Shown here in pieces: positions 45,850-56,501 of a stretch of 64,000 nucleotides of DNA. Each line of letters opens with the position of its first letter. The stretch's first letter is position 1. The position numbers and the translations under genes are program-made. The notes beneath the pieces were generated by a model. The model was not told the origin of the DNA. It was given only the letters and a program-made list of their open reading frames with translations, and made no database searches. Source of the stretch: an uncultured Anaeromyxobacter sp. (GTDB lineage: Bacteria > Myxococcota > Myxococcia > Myxococcales > Anaeromyxobacteraceae); NCBI GenBank assembly GCA_903874275.1, contig CAIQRS010000109.1, positions 62,001 through 126,000 of the forward strand. The letters are read 5' to 3'.

Positions 45850-46554
45850 ATGCCCACCGACCTGGCCCTGAATGCACTCCTCGTAGAGGACGACGCCCGG
45901 CTCGCCACGCTCACCGCCGAGTACCTGGGCGGCCACGGCGTGACGGTGACCTGCATCGGCGACGGGGCGGCCGGCCTCGCGGAGGCCTTCCGCCACCCCT
46001 ACGACGTGGTCCTCCTCGACCTCATGCTCCCGGGCAAGAACGGCCTCGAGGTCTGCCGGGAGCTGCGCGCCCGCTCCGACGTGCCCATCGTCATCCTGAC
46101 CGCCCGCGGCGAGGAGGCCGACCGGGTCATGGGGCTCGATCTCGGCGCCGACGACTACGTGGCCAAACCCTTCTCGCCGCGCGAGCTGCTGGCCCGGGTC
46201 CGGGCGGTGGTCCGCCGCGCCCGCGGCCAGGTAGGACCCTCGGTGAAATCCGTGCAGGTGGGCGACCTGGCACTCGACCCGGGGGCCCGGCGGGCCTCGG
46301 TGAGGGGCCAGGAGATCGTCCTCACCGGCTACGAGTTCTCGCTGCTCTACGCGCTCGCTTCCCGCGCCGGCCGCGTGCTCTCCCGCGAGCAGCTCATCGA
46401 GCTGGCCGGCGGAAGCGCCGACGACGCCTTCGACCGGTCGGTGGACGTCCACGTCTCCCGCCTCCGCCAGAAGCTCGGCGACGACCCCAAGAATCCCAGG
46501 ATGCTGAAGACGGTCCGCGGGTCGGGCTACATGCTCGCCGCCGAGGCGGGATGA
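45850..46554 (+). CDS. OmpR-family response regulator
   Basis: This 234-aa protein has an N-terminal receiver with the acidic patch ALLVEDDARLA and phosphoacceptor Asp57 in VVLLDLMLPGKNGLE. Thr/Lys partners are seen in IVILTARGEEAD and DYVAKPFSPRELLARVRA. The C-terminal winged helix has ILTGYEFSLLYALA-type sequence with RVLSREQLIELAG, DRSVDVHVSRLRQKLGDD and VRGSGYMLA. It is coupled by ATGA with the sensor kinase gene that follows. It is divergent to the ABC-F gene. The signals and targets cannot be read from the sequence. Confidence 0.95.
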   Translation: MPTDLALNALLVEDDARLATLTAEYLGGHGVTVTCIGDGAAGLAEAFRHPYDVVLLDLMLPGKNGLEVCRELRARSDVPIVILTARGEEADRVMGLDLGADDYVAKPFSPRELLARVRAVVRRARGQVGPSVKSVQVGDLALDPGARRASVRGQEIVLTGYEFSLLYALASRAGRVLSREQLIELAGGSADDAFDRSVDVHVSRLRQKLGDDPKNPRMLKTVRGSGYMLAAEAG

Positions 46555-47897
46555 GCCTCCCGCGCATCAAGCATCCGAGCCTCTTCTGGCGGATCTACCT
46601 GGCCGGGCTGGGGTTGCTCGCGGCGGTGGCGCTCGCGAACTTCATCATCAGCACCCTCACCGAGCGCAGCCCGCTGGTGCGCGGGACCGCCCGGCTCACC
46701 CGCTTCGCCGCCGGCCACATCGCCGACCACCCCGACGAGCCGGCCCGCATCGAGGCCGAGCTTCGCCAGATGGCCGACGCCTTCCGCGTGGACATGGCCT
46801 ACCGGCTCGACGACGGGCAGGTGGTGGCCAGCGTGGGCGAGGCGCCCCCGCTCCCCGACGTCCGCCGGGCCAGGCTCGACGAGGGGATCCAGACCTTCAC
46901 CGAGGACGACCGGCCGGTCTGGGCCATGCGCGTCGCCGGCGCCCGGCCCGGCTACCTCCTCGTCGCCGCCGCGCCCCGGTCCGTCCCGGTCGAGCGGGCG
47001 GCTGCCTTCATCTCGGCGTGGCTCGTGGTGCTGGCGCTCGCCTCCTTCCCCCTGGCCCGCGCGCTCGCCCGCCCCATGGAGCGGCTCACCGACGCGGCGC
47101 GCAAGCTCGGCTCGGGCGATCTCTCGGTCCGCTCCGGGGTTCGCCGGGGCGACGAGGTGGGCGAGCTCTCCTCCGCCTTCGACGACATGGCCGGCCGGCT
47201 GCAGGGGCTGGTGCGGGCGGAGCGGCAGCTCCTCGCCGACGTCTCCCATGAGTTGCGGACCCCGCTCGCCCGGATCCGCGTCGCGCTCGACCTCGCCGCC
47301 GAGGGGGACGTGGACCGGGCCCGGAAGTACCTGGAGGAGATCCGCTGCGACCTCCAGGAGCTCGACCAGCTCCTCGGCGACATCCTCACCGCGGCGCGGC
47401 TCGACCAGGCCGGTGGGGGCCGGGGCGAGGTGCCGTTGCGGCTCGAGCAGACCAGGGCCCAGGATCTCGTCGAGCGGGCCGTCGAGCGGTTCCGCCACGC
47501 CCACCCGGGGCGCACGCTCTCCGTCCGCGTCGAGGGGACTCTCCCCGGCCTGGTGGCCGATCCGGTCATGCTCCGGCGGGTGCTGGACAACCTCCTCGAC
47601 AACGCCGTCAAGTACTCGGAGGCGCCGGCCCCGATCGAGCTCCAGGCCACGAGCGACGGGGTCGCCTTCGTGGTCGCCGTCCGTGACCAGGGCATCGGCG
47701 TGGACCCGGAGGACCTGCCGCGCCTCTTCACCCCCTTCTTCCGGACCGACCGCAGCCGGGCCCGGGGCACCGGCGGGGTCGGGCTGGGGCTCGCGCTCGC
47801 CAAGCGGGTCGTCGAGGCCCACGGAGGGAGCATCGAGGTCGAGAGCAAGCCCGGCCTGGGGACGACGGTGCGGTTCCGCGTGCCGGCCGAGGCGTAG
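46551..47897 (+). CDS. Membrane sensor histidine kinase
   Basis: The 448-aa protein has two membrane helices, near residues 10-30 (FWRIYLAGLGLLAAVALANF) and 150-170 (FISAWLVVLALASFPLARAL). These frame a periplasmic sensor of about 120 residues. A HAMP segment follows, with RPMERLTDAARKLGSGDLSV. The HisKA box ADVSHELRTPLARIR has the phosphorylated His233. The ATPase domain has the N-box DNLLDNAVKYSEA, DQGIGVDPED and GVGLGLALAKRVV. It is coupled by a four-base overlap to its response regulator. The short stop-to-stop gap with pruA shows convergent layout. Confidence 0.94.
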   Translation: MSLPRIKHPSLFWRIYLAGLGLLAAVALANFIISTLTERSPLVRGTARLTRFAAGHIADHPDEPARIEAELRQMADAFRVDMAYRLDDGQVVASVGEAPPLPDVRRARLDEGIQTFTEDDRPVWAMRVAGARPGYLLVAAAPRSVPVERAAAFISAWLVVLALASFPLARALARPMERLTDAARKLGSGDLSVRSGVRRGDEVGELSSAFDDMAGRLQGLVRAERQLLADVSHELRTPLARIRVALDLAAEGDVDRARKYLEEIRCDLQELDQLLGDILTAARLDQAGGGRGEVPLRLEQTRAQDLVERAVERFRHAHPGRTLSVRVEGTLPGLVADPVMLRRVLDNLLDNAVKYSEAPAPIELQATSDGVAFVVAVRDQGIGVDPEDLPRLFTPFFRTDRSRARGTGGVGLGLALAKRVVEAHGGSIEVESKPGLGTTVRFRVPAEA

Positions 47898-47907
47898 GCC
47901 CGGGCCT
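47896..47907. terminator. Palindrome between convergent sensor kinase and pruA genes
   Basis: AGGCCCGGGCCT is a 12-base perfect palindrome spanning the nine-base gap between the two stop codons. It could aid termination in both directions; the stem has no loop and no T-run. Confidence 0.25.
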
Positions 47908-49538
47908 CAGGGCTCCGCCTGGTGCGGGTAGCCGACCGAGGTGGGCGGTACCAGATTTTCCTTGATGGCCCGCTGCGAGACCCAGCGCATGAGGTTCGAC
48001 AGGGCGCCGGCCTTGTCGTTCGTGCCGCTGGCGCGCGCGCCGCCGAAGGGCTGCTGCCCGACCACGGCGCCGGTGGGCTTGTCGTTCACGTAGAAGTTGC
48101 CCGCCGCGTTCTCCAGCGCCTTCGCCATGTGGACGACGGCGCGCCGGTCCTGGGCGAAGACCGCCCCGGTCAGGGCGTAGGGCGAGGTGGCGTCGCAGGC
48201 GGCCAGCGTCTCGTCGAGCTTCTCGTCCGGGTAGACGAAGACCGTCAGCACCGGCCCGAAGATCTCCTCCTCCATGAGCTGGGAATGGGGGTTCGTGGTC
48301 TCGACCACGGTGGGGCGGATGAACCAGCCCTCCGACCCGTCGCTCTTCCCGCCCGCGAGGATGCGGGCCTCGGGGGAGTTCCGGGCCACGTCGAGGTATC
48401 CGTTGATGCTCTCGAAGGCGTTCCGGTCGATCACCGCGCCCATGAAGTTCCGGAAGTCGGCCGGGTCGCCCATCTTCAGGGCCTCCACCTCGGCCACGAG
48501 CCGTTCCTTCACCTGCGGCCACAGGCTCCGGGGGACGTAGGCGCGCGAGGCGGCCGAGCACTTCTGCCCCTGGTACTCGAAGGCGCCGCGGACCAGCGCG
48601 GTGACGAGCGCGTCCACCTGCGCCGAGGGGTGGGCGAAGACGAAGTCCTTGCCGCCGGTCTCGCCCACGATGCGCGGGTAGGTCCGGTACGTCGGGAGGT
48701 TCCCGGCGATGGTGCGCCACATCCCCTGGAAGACCGCGGTGGACCCGGTGAAGTGGATGCCGGCGAAGTCGGGGTGGGCCAGCACCGGATCGCCCACGGC
48801 GCGCCCGGCGCCGGGCAGGAAGTTCACCACGCCCGGCGGCAGCCCGGCCTCCTCGAGGAGCTTCAGGACGTGCCAGCCGGAGAGCACCGCCGTGGAGGCG
48901 GGCTTCCAGAGCACGGTGTTCCCCATGATGGCCGGGGCGGTGGGGAGGTTGGCCGCGATGGCGGTGAAGTTGAAGGGGGTCACGGCGAAGACGAATCCCT
49001 CCAGCGGCCGGTGCTCGACGCGGTTCCAGATCCCCGGGGAGGAGACCGGCTGCTGCGCGTAGATCTCGTCGGCGAAGGCCACGTTCCAGCGCCAGAAGTC
49101 GATGGCCTCGCAGGCGCTGTCGATCTCCGCCTGGAAGGCGGTCTTGGACTGACCGAGGACGGTGGCGCCGTTCAGCACCTGGCGCCAGGGTCCGGCCAGC
49201 AGCTCGGCGGCCTTGAGGAAGACGGCGGCGCGGTCGTGCCATGCCATGGCGCCCCACCCGCGCCGGGCCTCGCGGGCTGCCGAGGCGGCCAGCGCCACCT
49301 CCCCGGGCCCGGCCTGGTGGAACCGGGCCAGCACGTGGCCGTGCCGGTGGGGCATGCGCACCTCGGCGATCTTGCCGGTGCGGATCTCCTTGCCGCCCAC
49401 CACCACCGGGATCTCCACCTCGGTGGCGGACATGCGGGCCAGGCTGGCCTTGAGCGCCGCCCTCTCGGGAGATCCCGGGGCGTAGTGGAGGTTCGGCTCG
49501 TTCTTCGGGGGTGGGACGTGGAAGCGTGCGTTGGTCAT
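47907..49538 (-). CDS. pruA: 1-pyrroline-5-carboxylate dehydrogenase
   Basis: The 543-aa aldehyde dehydrogenase starts MTNARFHVPPPKNEPNLHYA, which is the family's N-terminal form. Diagnostic motifs are AVTPFNFTAIAANLP, NTVLWKPAS, GIHFTGSTAVFQGMW, VGETGGKDFVFAHP and the Cys327 nucleophile in YQGQKCSAASRAYVP. The C-terminal EEEIFGPVLTVFVYPD and GQQPFGGARASGTNDKAG also match group-I P5C dehydrogenases. It oxidises glutamate semialdehyde to glutamate, the second step of proline catabolism, with NAD. Proline dehydrogenase is not seen in the window. The internal ATG is chosen because a longer frame has no family likeness before it. Confidence 0.95.
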   Translation of the reverse strand: MTNARFHVPPPKNEPNLHYAPGSPERAALKASLARMSATEVEIPVVVGGKEIRTGKIAEVRMPHRHGHVLARFHQAGPGEVALAASAAREARRGWGAMAWHDRAAVFLKAAELLAGPWRQVLNGATVLGQSKTAFQAEIDSACEAIDFWRWNVAFADEIYAQQPVSSPGIWNRVEHRPLEGFVFAVTPFNFTAIAANLPTAPAIMGNTVLWKPASTAVLSGWHVLKLLEEAGLPPGVVNFLPGAGRAVGDPVLAHPDFAGIHFTGSTAVFQGMWRTIAGNLPTYRTYPRIVGETGGKDFVFAHPSAQVDALVTALVRGAFEYQGQKCSAASRAYVPRSLWPQVKERLVAEVEALKMGDPADFRNFMGAVIDRNAFESINGYLDVARNSPEARILAGGKSDGSEGWFIRPTVVETTNPHSQLMEEEIFGPVLTVFVYPDEKLDETLAACDATSPYALTGAVFAQDRRAVVHMAKALENAAGNFYVNDKPTGAVVGQQPFGGARASGTNDKAGALSNLMRWVSQRAIKENLVPPTSVGYPHQAEP

Positions 49539-49650
49539 GGGCCCTCGGGTGGCGATCGAGGATAACTCCGAAGCGGGGAAAAGGGACTGGTTGCGGGAAC
49601 CACGGCGGGCCAGGGCACGCCCCGTACGGCGCGACGTCATCCCTCGTCGC

Positions 49651-49670
49651 TGGTACACCATGGTACACCA
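49651..49670. repeat. Exact 10-bp tandem repeat
   Basis: TGGTACACCA is present twice in direct succession. The spacing of one helical turn could place two protein sites on one face of DNA. It could also be a scar of an insertion or integration event. Confidence 0.45.
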
Positions 49671-49812
49671 CGGGTGAACAAGTCCAGGTGGGTGTCCCTT
49701 CCCCGGCCGGGCCGTCTCCAGCCATTCCAGGAACTGGCTCGACACCGTGATGGAACGCGACACGGATGTCGCGGTTCAGCCATGTGAACCCCTCCTTGGA
49801 GTGAGCGGGGAC

Positions 49813-49835
49813 GGCGAGAGATCTCGAACCTCGCC
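49813..49835 (-). other. tRNA T-arm-like stem-loop, probable remnant
   Basis: GGCGAG and CTCGCC pair around an 11-base loop; on the minus strand the loop reads GTTCGAGATCT, like the conserved T-loop of tRNAs. No acceptor stem partner, anticodon arm or D-arm can be drawn upstream. It may be the 3' end of a tRNA left by an integration event. Confidence 0.25.
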
Positions 49836-49957
49836 AGACGCGCTGAAGTCCCATGGACGGTGTTTGGGCAGAGCCGGCACTTCGTCATATCCTTCCCCCC
49901 CCCACCGGGCCGCCGGCCGCACCAGGCCCGCCCCCCATTCCGAGAGGACCTCGCACC

Positions 49958-50239
49958 ATGACGAAGACCCGCATCCTCGCCGCCGTCGCCGCCATCGCCT
50001 TCGCCACCAGCGCCCTCGCCTACCAGGTGACCGGCGAGGTCCTGGACGTCACCCCGACCACCATCACGGTCAAGGCCACCGGCGGGAAGAACAAGGGGGA
50101 GAAGTTCGAGATGAGCCGCGGCGCCGACACCAAGGTGACCGGCGACCTCAAGAAGGGCTCGAACGTCACGGTGGAGTACGGGATCGCCGCGAAGTCGGTC
50201 GAGGTGAAGGCCGACAAGGCGGCCAAGGCGAAGAAGTAG
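49958..50239 (+). CDS. Small exported protein with beta-barrel-like fold
   Basis: The 93-aa protein has a signal peptide, MTKTRILAAVAAIAFATSAL followed by AYQ, then VTGEVLDVTPTTITVKATGG and VTGDLKKGSNVTVEYG, a pattern of short beta-strands as in OB-like folds of DUF5666 type. The lysine-rich tail AKKAK-like end is unusual. GAGAGGACC precedes the ATG. It is probably periplasmic, and I do not know its function. It is convergent with the sigma-54 regulator gene, 13 bases from it. Confidence 0.65.
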   Translation: MTKTRILAAVAAIAFATSALAYQVTGEVLDVTPTTITVKATGGKNKGEKFEMSRGADTKVTGDLKKGSNVTVEYGIAAKSVEVKADKAAKAKK

Positions 50240-50252
50240 CCCGCCCCCCGCG

Positions 50253-51628
<1,376 letters not shown>

Positions 51629-51632
<4 letters not shown>

Positions 51633-52942
51633 GCGGCCACCCCGGTGGCGGCGCCGGAAGGGAGGCTGAGCTCGGCCCGCAGGCCGCCGCCCTCGCGGGG
51701 GGCGAGGCGAAGCTCTCCCCCGTGCTGGCGCGCGATGGTGCGGGCCACGGTGAGCCCCAGGCCCGACCCGCCCGCCTTGGTGGTGACCCCGGGCTCGAAG
51801 ACACGGCCGGAGAGGGCCGGGTCGAGCCCCGGGCCGCGGTCGAGCACAGAGAGTCGCGCCGTCTCCGCGCCGTCCTGGACCTCGATGAGCACGAGGTTCC
51901 CGGGAGGGCTGGCGTCGAGCGCGTTCTGGACCAGGTTGATGAGGACCTGCTTCACCTTGCGTGGATCGCAGCGGGCCCGCCCCCCGCCGTGCACCTCGAC
52001 CTCCACGCCCCGGTCGCGGGCCATGCCCTCGTGGAGCATGGCCACCTCGCGGGCGATGGCGCCCACGTCGGCGCTCCCCAGCGCCAGCGGCACCAGCGGA
52101 CGCGAGAAGTTGAGGAACTCGTCGAGGATGGACTGGAGACGGTCCACCTCGCGCCGCAGCACCGAGAGCCGCTCGGCCGAGCGCGGGTCTGCGACGGCCG
52201 GGGCGAGCAGGGCCGCCAGCCCCTTCACGCTGGCCAGGGGATTCTTCAGCTCGTGGGCGATCTCGGCGGAGAGCGCGGAGAGCTCCGCCTCCCGCTCCTG
52301 CCATGCGCGGAGCGAGTCCTCCTGGGCCGTGAGTGCGCGCCGGACCATCCCGTCGAAGGTCTTGCGGATGACCCGCCCCAGGCCGGCGCCGCCCACCAGC
52401 AGGAAGGTGACGATGCCCCAGTCCACCAGGACGGAGAGGCGCGAGGCCTGGCCCAGGGCCGGCAACGCCACCGGGGTCCCGCTGGCCAGCCCCAGCAGGG
52501 CGAAGCCGGCCGCGGTCAGCACCTGGAATCCGGTCAGGGCGAAGATGGCCGGGGGCTCGAGGAAGAAGCCGAAGGTGATGGCCAGCACCGGCAGCACGAA
52601 GACCACCGGGCTCCCCAGGCCGCCCGTGCCGAGCGCGATGCAGGCCGTGCCCAGGGCCGCGACGCCCAGGTTGAGCCAGATGGAGAGCCGCTCGATTCCC
52701 AGGCGCCGGGCCCGGACCGCCTCGACGGCGAAGAACGCGAAGGCGAGCACGGCGACCACGCCCACGAGCCAGGTGCGCCACGGACGCGGGTCGGTCCAGG
52801 CCAGCGCGATGGCGAGCGTCATCACGATGGGGACGAAGAACAGCCGGATCCCGACGGCCCGTCCGAAGAGCCGATTCAACTCCTGCCGCTGGATCTCGGC
52901 GAAGCCGTGGGGAGGGCCGGTCATCCAGTCGGTCTCTATCAC
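51629..52942 (-). CDS. Membrane sensor histidine kinase (NtrB-like)
   Basis: The 437-aa protein has six hydrophobic helices in its first 190 residues, such as LFFVPIVMTLAIALAW and WLVGVVAVLAFAFFAVEAV. The kinase part has SAEIAHELKNPLASVKG with His230, the N-box QVLINLVQNALDASP, DRGPGLDPALSG and GGSGLGLTVARTIAR. This is typical of kinases paired with NtrC-type regulators. It lacks a large outer loop and may sense within the membrane. The GTG start overlaps the TolC-like stop (GTGA), and its stop overlaps the regulator's TTG. Confidence 0.93.
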
Positions 52943-54279
52943 GGGGAGCGCCCGACGGCCCGGTCGAGCGCGGCGAGCGACCCGCCCAGGCGCGAGCTGG
53001 CGTTGGCGACCTGGACCTCCGAGAGGAAGAGCAGCTCGTTCGCCGAGAGCACGTCGAGGCTGGAGGTGACCCCCTCTCCGAAGCCGCGCCGCGCCGAGGC
53101 GGCCGCCTCCGAGGCGGTGTTATTCTCCTGCTGCGCGAGCGCCAGTCTCTGCCGCGCCACCTCGACGTCGCGCGCGGCGTTCTGGACCTCCTGGAGGATC
53201 TGCAGCCGGGTCCCGGTCTCGGCGGCGCGGGCCTCGCTGGCCTGGGCCGAGGCCTGGTCGGCCTTCCCGTACCGGAAGCCGCCGTCGTAGAGGGTCCAGG
53301 TGAGATCCACGGAGACGCGCCACCCCTGCCGGTCGCCGGTGGGGTAGGGCACCGTCTGCGCCATCCCGCTGCCCGAGGCCGAGATCTGCGGGGCGATGCG
53401 CCAGAGCGCGGCGCTGGCCTGCTTCTCGTAGGAGCGGATCACGGCGGCCTGGGCGCGCAGTTCCGGGCGGGCGTCGAGCGCCTGGCGGGACAGGTCGGCC
53501 ACGTCGTAGACGGAAGGGCTGGGCAGGGGGGGCATGGCGATGAGCACGGGATCGGGCCGCCCGAGCAGCACGCCCACGGCGATGCGCGCGCGCGACCGCT
53601 CGGAGCGGGCGGCCACGAGGTCGCTCTCCCGCCGCGTCGCCGCGGTGTCGGCCTGGAGCACGGTGAGCGGGGCCGCGGTCCCCACCTTGACCTGACGGCG
53701 CGCGCTCTCGGCCTGGGACCGTGCGTTCACGAGGGCGCGCTCGGAGGCCGCGACCACCTCGTCGCCGGCCCAGGCGGCCCAGGCGCTCTGGAGGAGCGCC
53801 GTTCGGACCGTGAGGCGGGTGGCGTCGCTGGCCGCCGCCGCCGCGAGCGCGGCGTCGCGCGACGCCGACAGCGAGAACCAGGCATCGGGCACGACGAGCG
53901 GAACGCGGAGGGCGCCGCTCACCTGCCAGGCGTCGAGCGGCTGGATGTAGATCGGCTCGAAGGTGGTGGGGGTGATCGGGCGCAGGAAGACCGCCTCGGC
54001 GTTGTTGTGGAAGTAGCCCCCTCCGGCCTGCAGGGTGGGGAGCAGCGGCGCCGCCGCCTGCCGAACCACGCCCAGGGCCGCTGCGGCACGGGCGCGGGCC
54101 TCCTCCAGGGTCGGGTTCTGCCGGTCGATCTCGGCGAGCGCCTCGGGGAGGCTCATCGCCACCACCTGCGGCATCCCCCTCAACCGGGAGAGGTCGGGCG
54201 CCGGGACCGCGGCGGGCGGTGCTTCCCCGGACGGGGCGGTGGCGGCGAGTGCGGCAAGGATGGCGACGATCGCGTTCAT
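52939..54279 (-). CDS. TolC-like outer-membrane efflux protein
   Basis: The protein from ATG 54279 has 446 aa. A signal peptide (MNAIVAILAALAATAPSGEA) is followed by MSLPEALAEIDRQNPTLEEA, the start of the first OEP repeat. The coiled-coil helices have SAWAAWAGDEVVAASERALV, and the second repeat has LDARPELRAQAAVI and TLYDGGFRYGKADQASAQ. It would form the outer-membrane channel of an RND- or ABC-type exporter. The pump genes diverge from it across 268 bp, making a shared promoter region likely. An AGGGGA precedes the ATG. It is the first gene of a three-gene operon with the two-component pair. Confidence 0.92.
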   Translation of the reverse strand: MNAIVAILAALAATAPSGEAPPAAVPAPDLSRLRGMPQVVAMSLPEALAEIDRQNPTLEEARARAAAALGVVRQAAAPLLPTLQAGGGYFHNNAEAVFLRPITPTTFEPIYIQPLDAWQVSGALRVPLVVPDAWFSLSASRDAALAAAAASDATRLTVRTALLQSAWAAWAGDEVVAASERALVNARSQAESARRQVKVGTAAPLTVLQADTAATRRESDLVAARSERSRARIAVGVLLGRPDPVLIAMPPLPSPSVYDVADLSRQALDARPELRAQAAVIRSYEKQASAALWRIAPQISASGSGMAQTVPYPTGDRQGWRVSVDLTWTLYDGGFRYGKADQASAQASEARAAETGTRLQILQEVQNAARDVEVARQRLALAQQENNTASEAAASARRGFGEGVTSSLDVLSANELLFLSEVQVANASSRLGGSLAALDRAVGRSP

Positions 54280-54547
54280 GGTGTTCCCCTGGGGCGCAGC
54301 GCCCCTCCCGGAAGGCAGCAAGGAAGATGCCGTCGGGGCCGGGGGCGTCGTTGCGCGGGTTCGGGAGACGGCGCGCGCCCCGGGATGTACGCTCCGCCGA
54401 ACGAGGTGTCGGAAGTCCTTACAGGCGAGGCGATGGCGCTCCCACCGCAGCGCAGAATCGCTGTCCGGATCGAGGGGAGCTGGACGGCACGCTCCTGGCA
54501 ACTGGAGCCCCGGGCCCGCCGGATCCCTGCGGGCGAGGAGTCGCCGC
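54280..54547. promoter_or_regulatory. Divergent promoter region of the export module
   Basis: This 268-bp gap lies between the TolC-like gene and the HlyD-like gene. The left part contains the ribosome site of the TolC gene, the right part GCGAGGAG before the HlyD ATG. I see no clear -24/-12 element or palindrome. It is the expected place for the sigma-54 regulator to act, if it controls these genes. Confidence 0.45.
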
Positions 54548-55585
54548 ATGCGCCGCATCGTCACCGTGGTCGTCATCGTCGTCGTCGCACTGGTCGCCCT
54601 GCTCGGGGTGCGCCTCTGGGTGCAGGCGGCGGCGCGCAACGCCCCGCCCGGGGGCTCGGGAGAGATCGAGGGGACGAGCATCGACCTCTCCGCCCGGGTG
54701 ACCGCCCGGGTGGCCGCGCTCAAGGCCACCAAGGGACTGCTGGTGAAGGCCGGCGACGTGCTCGTGGAGCTCGACTGCTCCGACCAGGCGGCGGCGCTCG
54801 CCGAGGCCGAGGCGCGACTCGCCGCCTCCCGTGCGCAGGCCCTCGGGGCCGCGACCACGGTCGACGCCTCCCGTCGGACCCGGGAGGCCGCGTCGGCCTC
54901 CCAGGAGGCGGCCAGGGCCCAGGCCGACGCGCTGGCGGCGCAGCGGGACATGGCCCGGCGGGAAGCCGCCCGCCTCGAGGCCATTCCCGAGGACGTCTCC
55001 CTCTCGGCCCGCGACCGCGCCCGGTCCGCCGCCGAGCAACTCGGTCAGCAGGCCGCGGCCGCCCAGTCCCAGGCCCGCGCCAGCGCCGAGCAGGCCCAGG
55101 CCGCCGCGCTCACCACCCAGGCCTCCGGCGCCCAGGCCACGTCGAGCGCGGCCACGGTGAAGGCTTCGGAGGAGACGGTCCGGCGCAGCCGGCTGCTGGC
55201 CGACGAGTGCGTGGTGAGGGCCCCGCGCGACGCCATGCTGGAGGACCTGCCCCACGAGGTGGGCGAGCTGGTCCCCGCCGGGCAGCCCCTGGCGCGGCTG
55301 GTGGACATCGGGGAGGTGAAGGCCACCTTCTACCTGCCCAATGCCGAGGTGGGCGCGGCGCGGCCGGGTAGGCTGGCCGTGGTGGTGGCCGACGCCTATC
55401 CGGATCGCAAGTTCGAGGGCACGGTGACCTCCGTGTCGGCCAAGGCCGAATTCACTCCGCGCAACATCCAGACCCGCACCGACCGCGATCGGCTCGTCTA
55501 CCCGGTCGAGGTCCGCTTGAAGAACCCCGACGGTGCGCTGCGCCCGGGGATGCCGGTGCAGGTCACCTTGCCCCGGGAGCGGTGA
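54548..55585 (+). CDS. HlyD-type membrane-fusion adaptor (YbhG-like)
   Basis: The 345-aa protein begins with an anchor (MRRIVTVVVIVVVALVALLG). The biotinyl-lipoyl part has GTSIDLSARVTARVAALKAT and ATKGLLVKAGDVLVELD, followed by a long alanine-rich coiled-coil of about 140 residues. The second lipoyl half has ECVVRAPRDAMLEDL and GELVPAGQPLARLVD, then the beta-barrel domain. It would link the ABC pump in the inner membrane to the TolC-like channel. It is the first of five genes read together; the gap to the ATPase gene is four bases. Gene order matches the YbhGFSR pump of enterobacteria. Confidence 0.9.
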   Translation: MRRIVTVVVIVVVALVALLGVRLWVQAAARNAPPGGSGEIEGTSIDLSARVTARVAALKATKGLLVKAGDVLVELDCSDQAAALAEAEARLAASRAQALGAATTVDASRRTREAASASQEAARAQADALAAQRDMARREAARLEAIPEDVSLSARDRARSAAEQLGQQAAAAQSQARASAEQAQAAALTTQASGAQATSSAATVKASEETVRRSRLLADECVVRAPRDAMLEDLPHEVGELVPAGQPLARLVDIGEVKATFYLPNAEVGAARPGRLAVVVADAYPDRKFEGTVTSVSAKAEFTPRNIQTRTDRDRLVYPVEVRLKNPDGALRPGMPVQVTLPRER

Positions 55586-55589
55586 ATCC

Positions 55590-56501
55590 ATGGGAGCCGC
55601 CCTCGAGGCGCGCCGGATGGAGAAGCGCTTCGGCGACGTCGAGGCGCTCGCCGGCATGAGCTTCGCGGTGCAGGCCGGGGAGCTCTACGGCCTCGTCGGG
55701 CCCGACGGCGCCGGGAAGACCACCGCCATCCGCGCCCTGGCCGGCCTCCTCGACCTCGACTCCGGAGAGGCCCGGGTCCTCGACATGGACCCGCGCTCGG
55801 GCGGTGCGGTTCGCGAGGCGCTCGGGCTCCTGCCCCAGCAGTACAGCCTCTACCGGGATCTCACCGTGATGGAGAACCTGACCTTTTACTCCCGGCTCTA
55901 CGTCCTCCCGCGCGACGTCTTCCGCCGCCGGGCCGAGCGGCTGCTGGCCATCACGCGGCTCGACCGCTTCACCGACCGGCGCGCCGACCAGCTCTCCGGT
56001 GGCATGTACAAGAAGCTGGCGCTGGCGGCGGCCCTCCTCCACGAGCCCAGGGTCCTGCTCCTCGACGAGCCCACCAACGGCGTGGATCCCGTCTCGCGCC
56101 GGGAGCTGTGGGCGCTCCTCCACGAGTTCGTGCAGGGCGGGATGGCGGTGCTGGTCTCCACGCCGTACATGGACGAGGCGGAGCGCTGCGACCGGGTCGG
56201 CCTCGCCTACCGGGGGCGGTTGCTCCTCGAGGGCGAGCCGGGGGCCCTGCTGGCCGGGTTCGACGAGGAGGCCTACGAGATCGCCGGAGGCGACCGCGAC
56301 CGGGTCGAGGCGGTCCTGGAGGCGCTGCCCGCGGTCCGGTCCGTGTCGCCGGCCGGCTCCCGCCTGCGCGTGGATCTCCTGGCCGGGGGGCGCGCGGGCG
56401 TGGCCGCGGCGCTCGCGCCGCTCGGCGCCGAGCTTCGCCCGGTGGCGCCGAGCTTCGAGGACCTGTTCCTGTCGCGCCTGCAGGGGGAGCACGCCGCGTG
56501 A
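55590..56501 (+). CDS. ABC transporter ATPase (like first half of YbhF)
   Basis: The 303-aa protein has Walker A GPDGAGKTTAIRAL, Q-loop LPQQYSLYRDLTVMENLTFY, signature LSGGMYKKLALAAALL and Walker B VLLLDEPTNGVDP followed by the H-loop region STPYMDEAE; the switch His is replaced here by Pro-Tyr context (no H directly at the usual STH position). The GPDGAGKTT form, with Asp in place of Asn, is as in the N-terminal half of YbhF. The start is ATG 55590. It ends in a GTGA overlap with the second ATPase gene. It likely forms a heterodimer with that protein. Confidence 0.9.
   Translation: MGAALEARRMEKRFGDVEALAGMSFAVQAGELYGLVGPDGAGKTTAIRALAGLLDLDSGEARVLDMDPRSGGAVREALGLLPQQYSLYRDLTVMENLTFYSRLYVLPRDVFRRRAERLLAITRLDRFTDRRADQLSGGMYKKLALAAALLHEPRVLLLDEPTNGVDPVSRRELWALLHEFVQGGMAVLVSTPYMDEAERCDRVGLAYRGRLLLEGEPGALLAGFDEEAYEIAGGDRDRVEAVLEALPAVRSVSPAGSRLRVDLLAGGRAGVAAALAPLGAELRPVAPSFEDLFLSRLQGEHAA

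Larger units (their letters stand above)
49539..49957. other. Intergenic region with tRNA-3'-end-like fragment and a tandem repeat
   Basis: The 419-bp gap lies between divergent pruA and the small exported protein gene. It holds TGGTACACCA twice in tandem (49651-49670), a run of nine C at 49895-49903, and, on the minus strand, a stem-loop like the T-arm of a tRNA (49813-49835). No full gene is seen, and short frames on both strands lack a family. Confidence 0.5.

Noticed and set aside
49800-49880. Complete tRNA gene on the minus strand
   Set aside because: Only a T-arm-like stem-loop is present. No acceptor stem partner or anticodon arm with a proper seven-base loop can be drawn.
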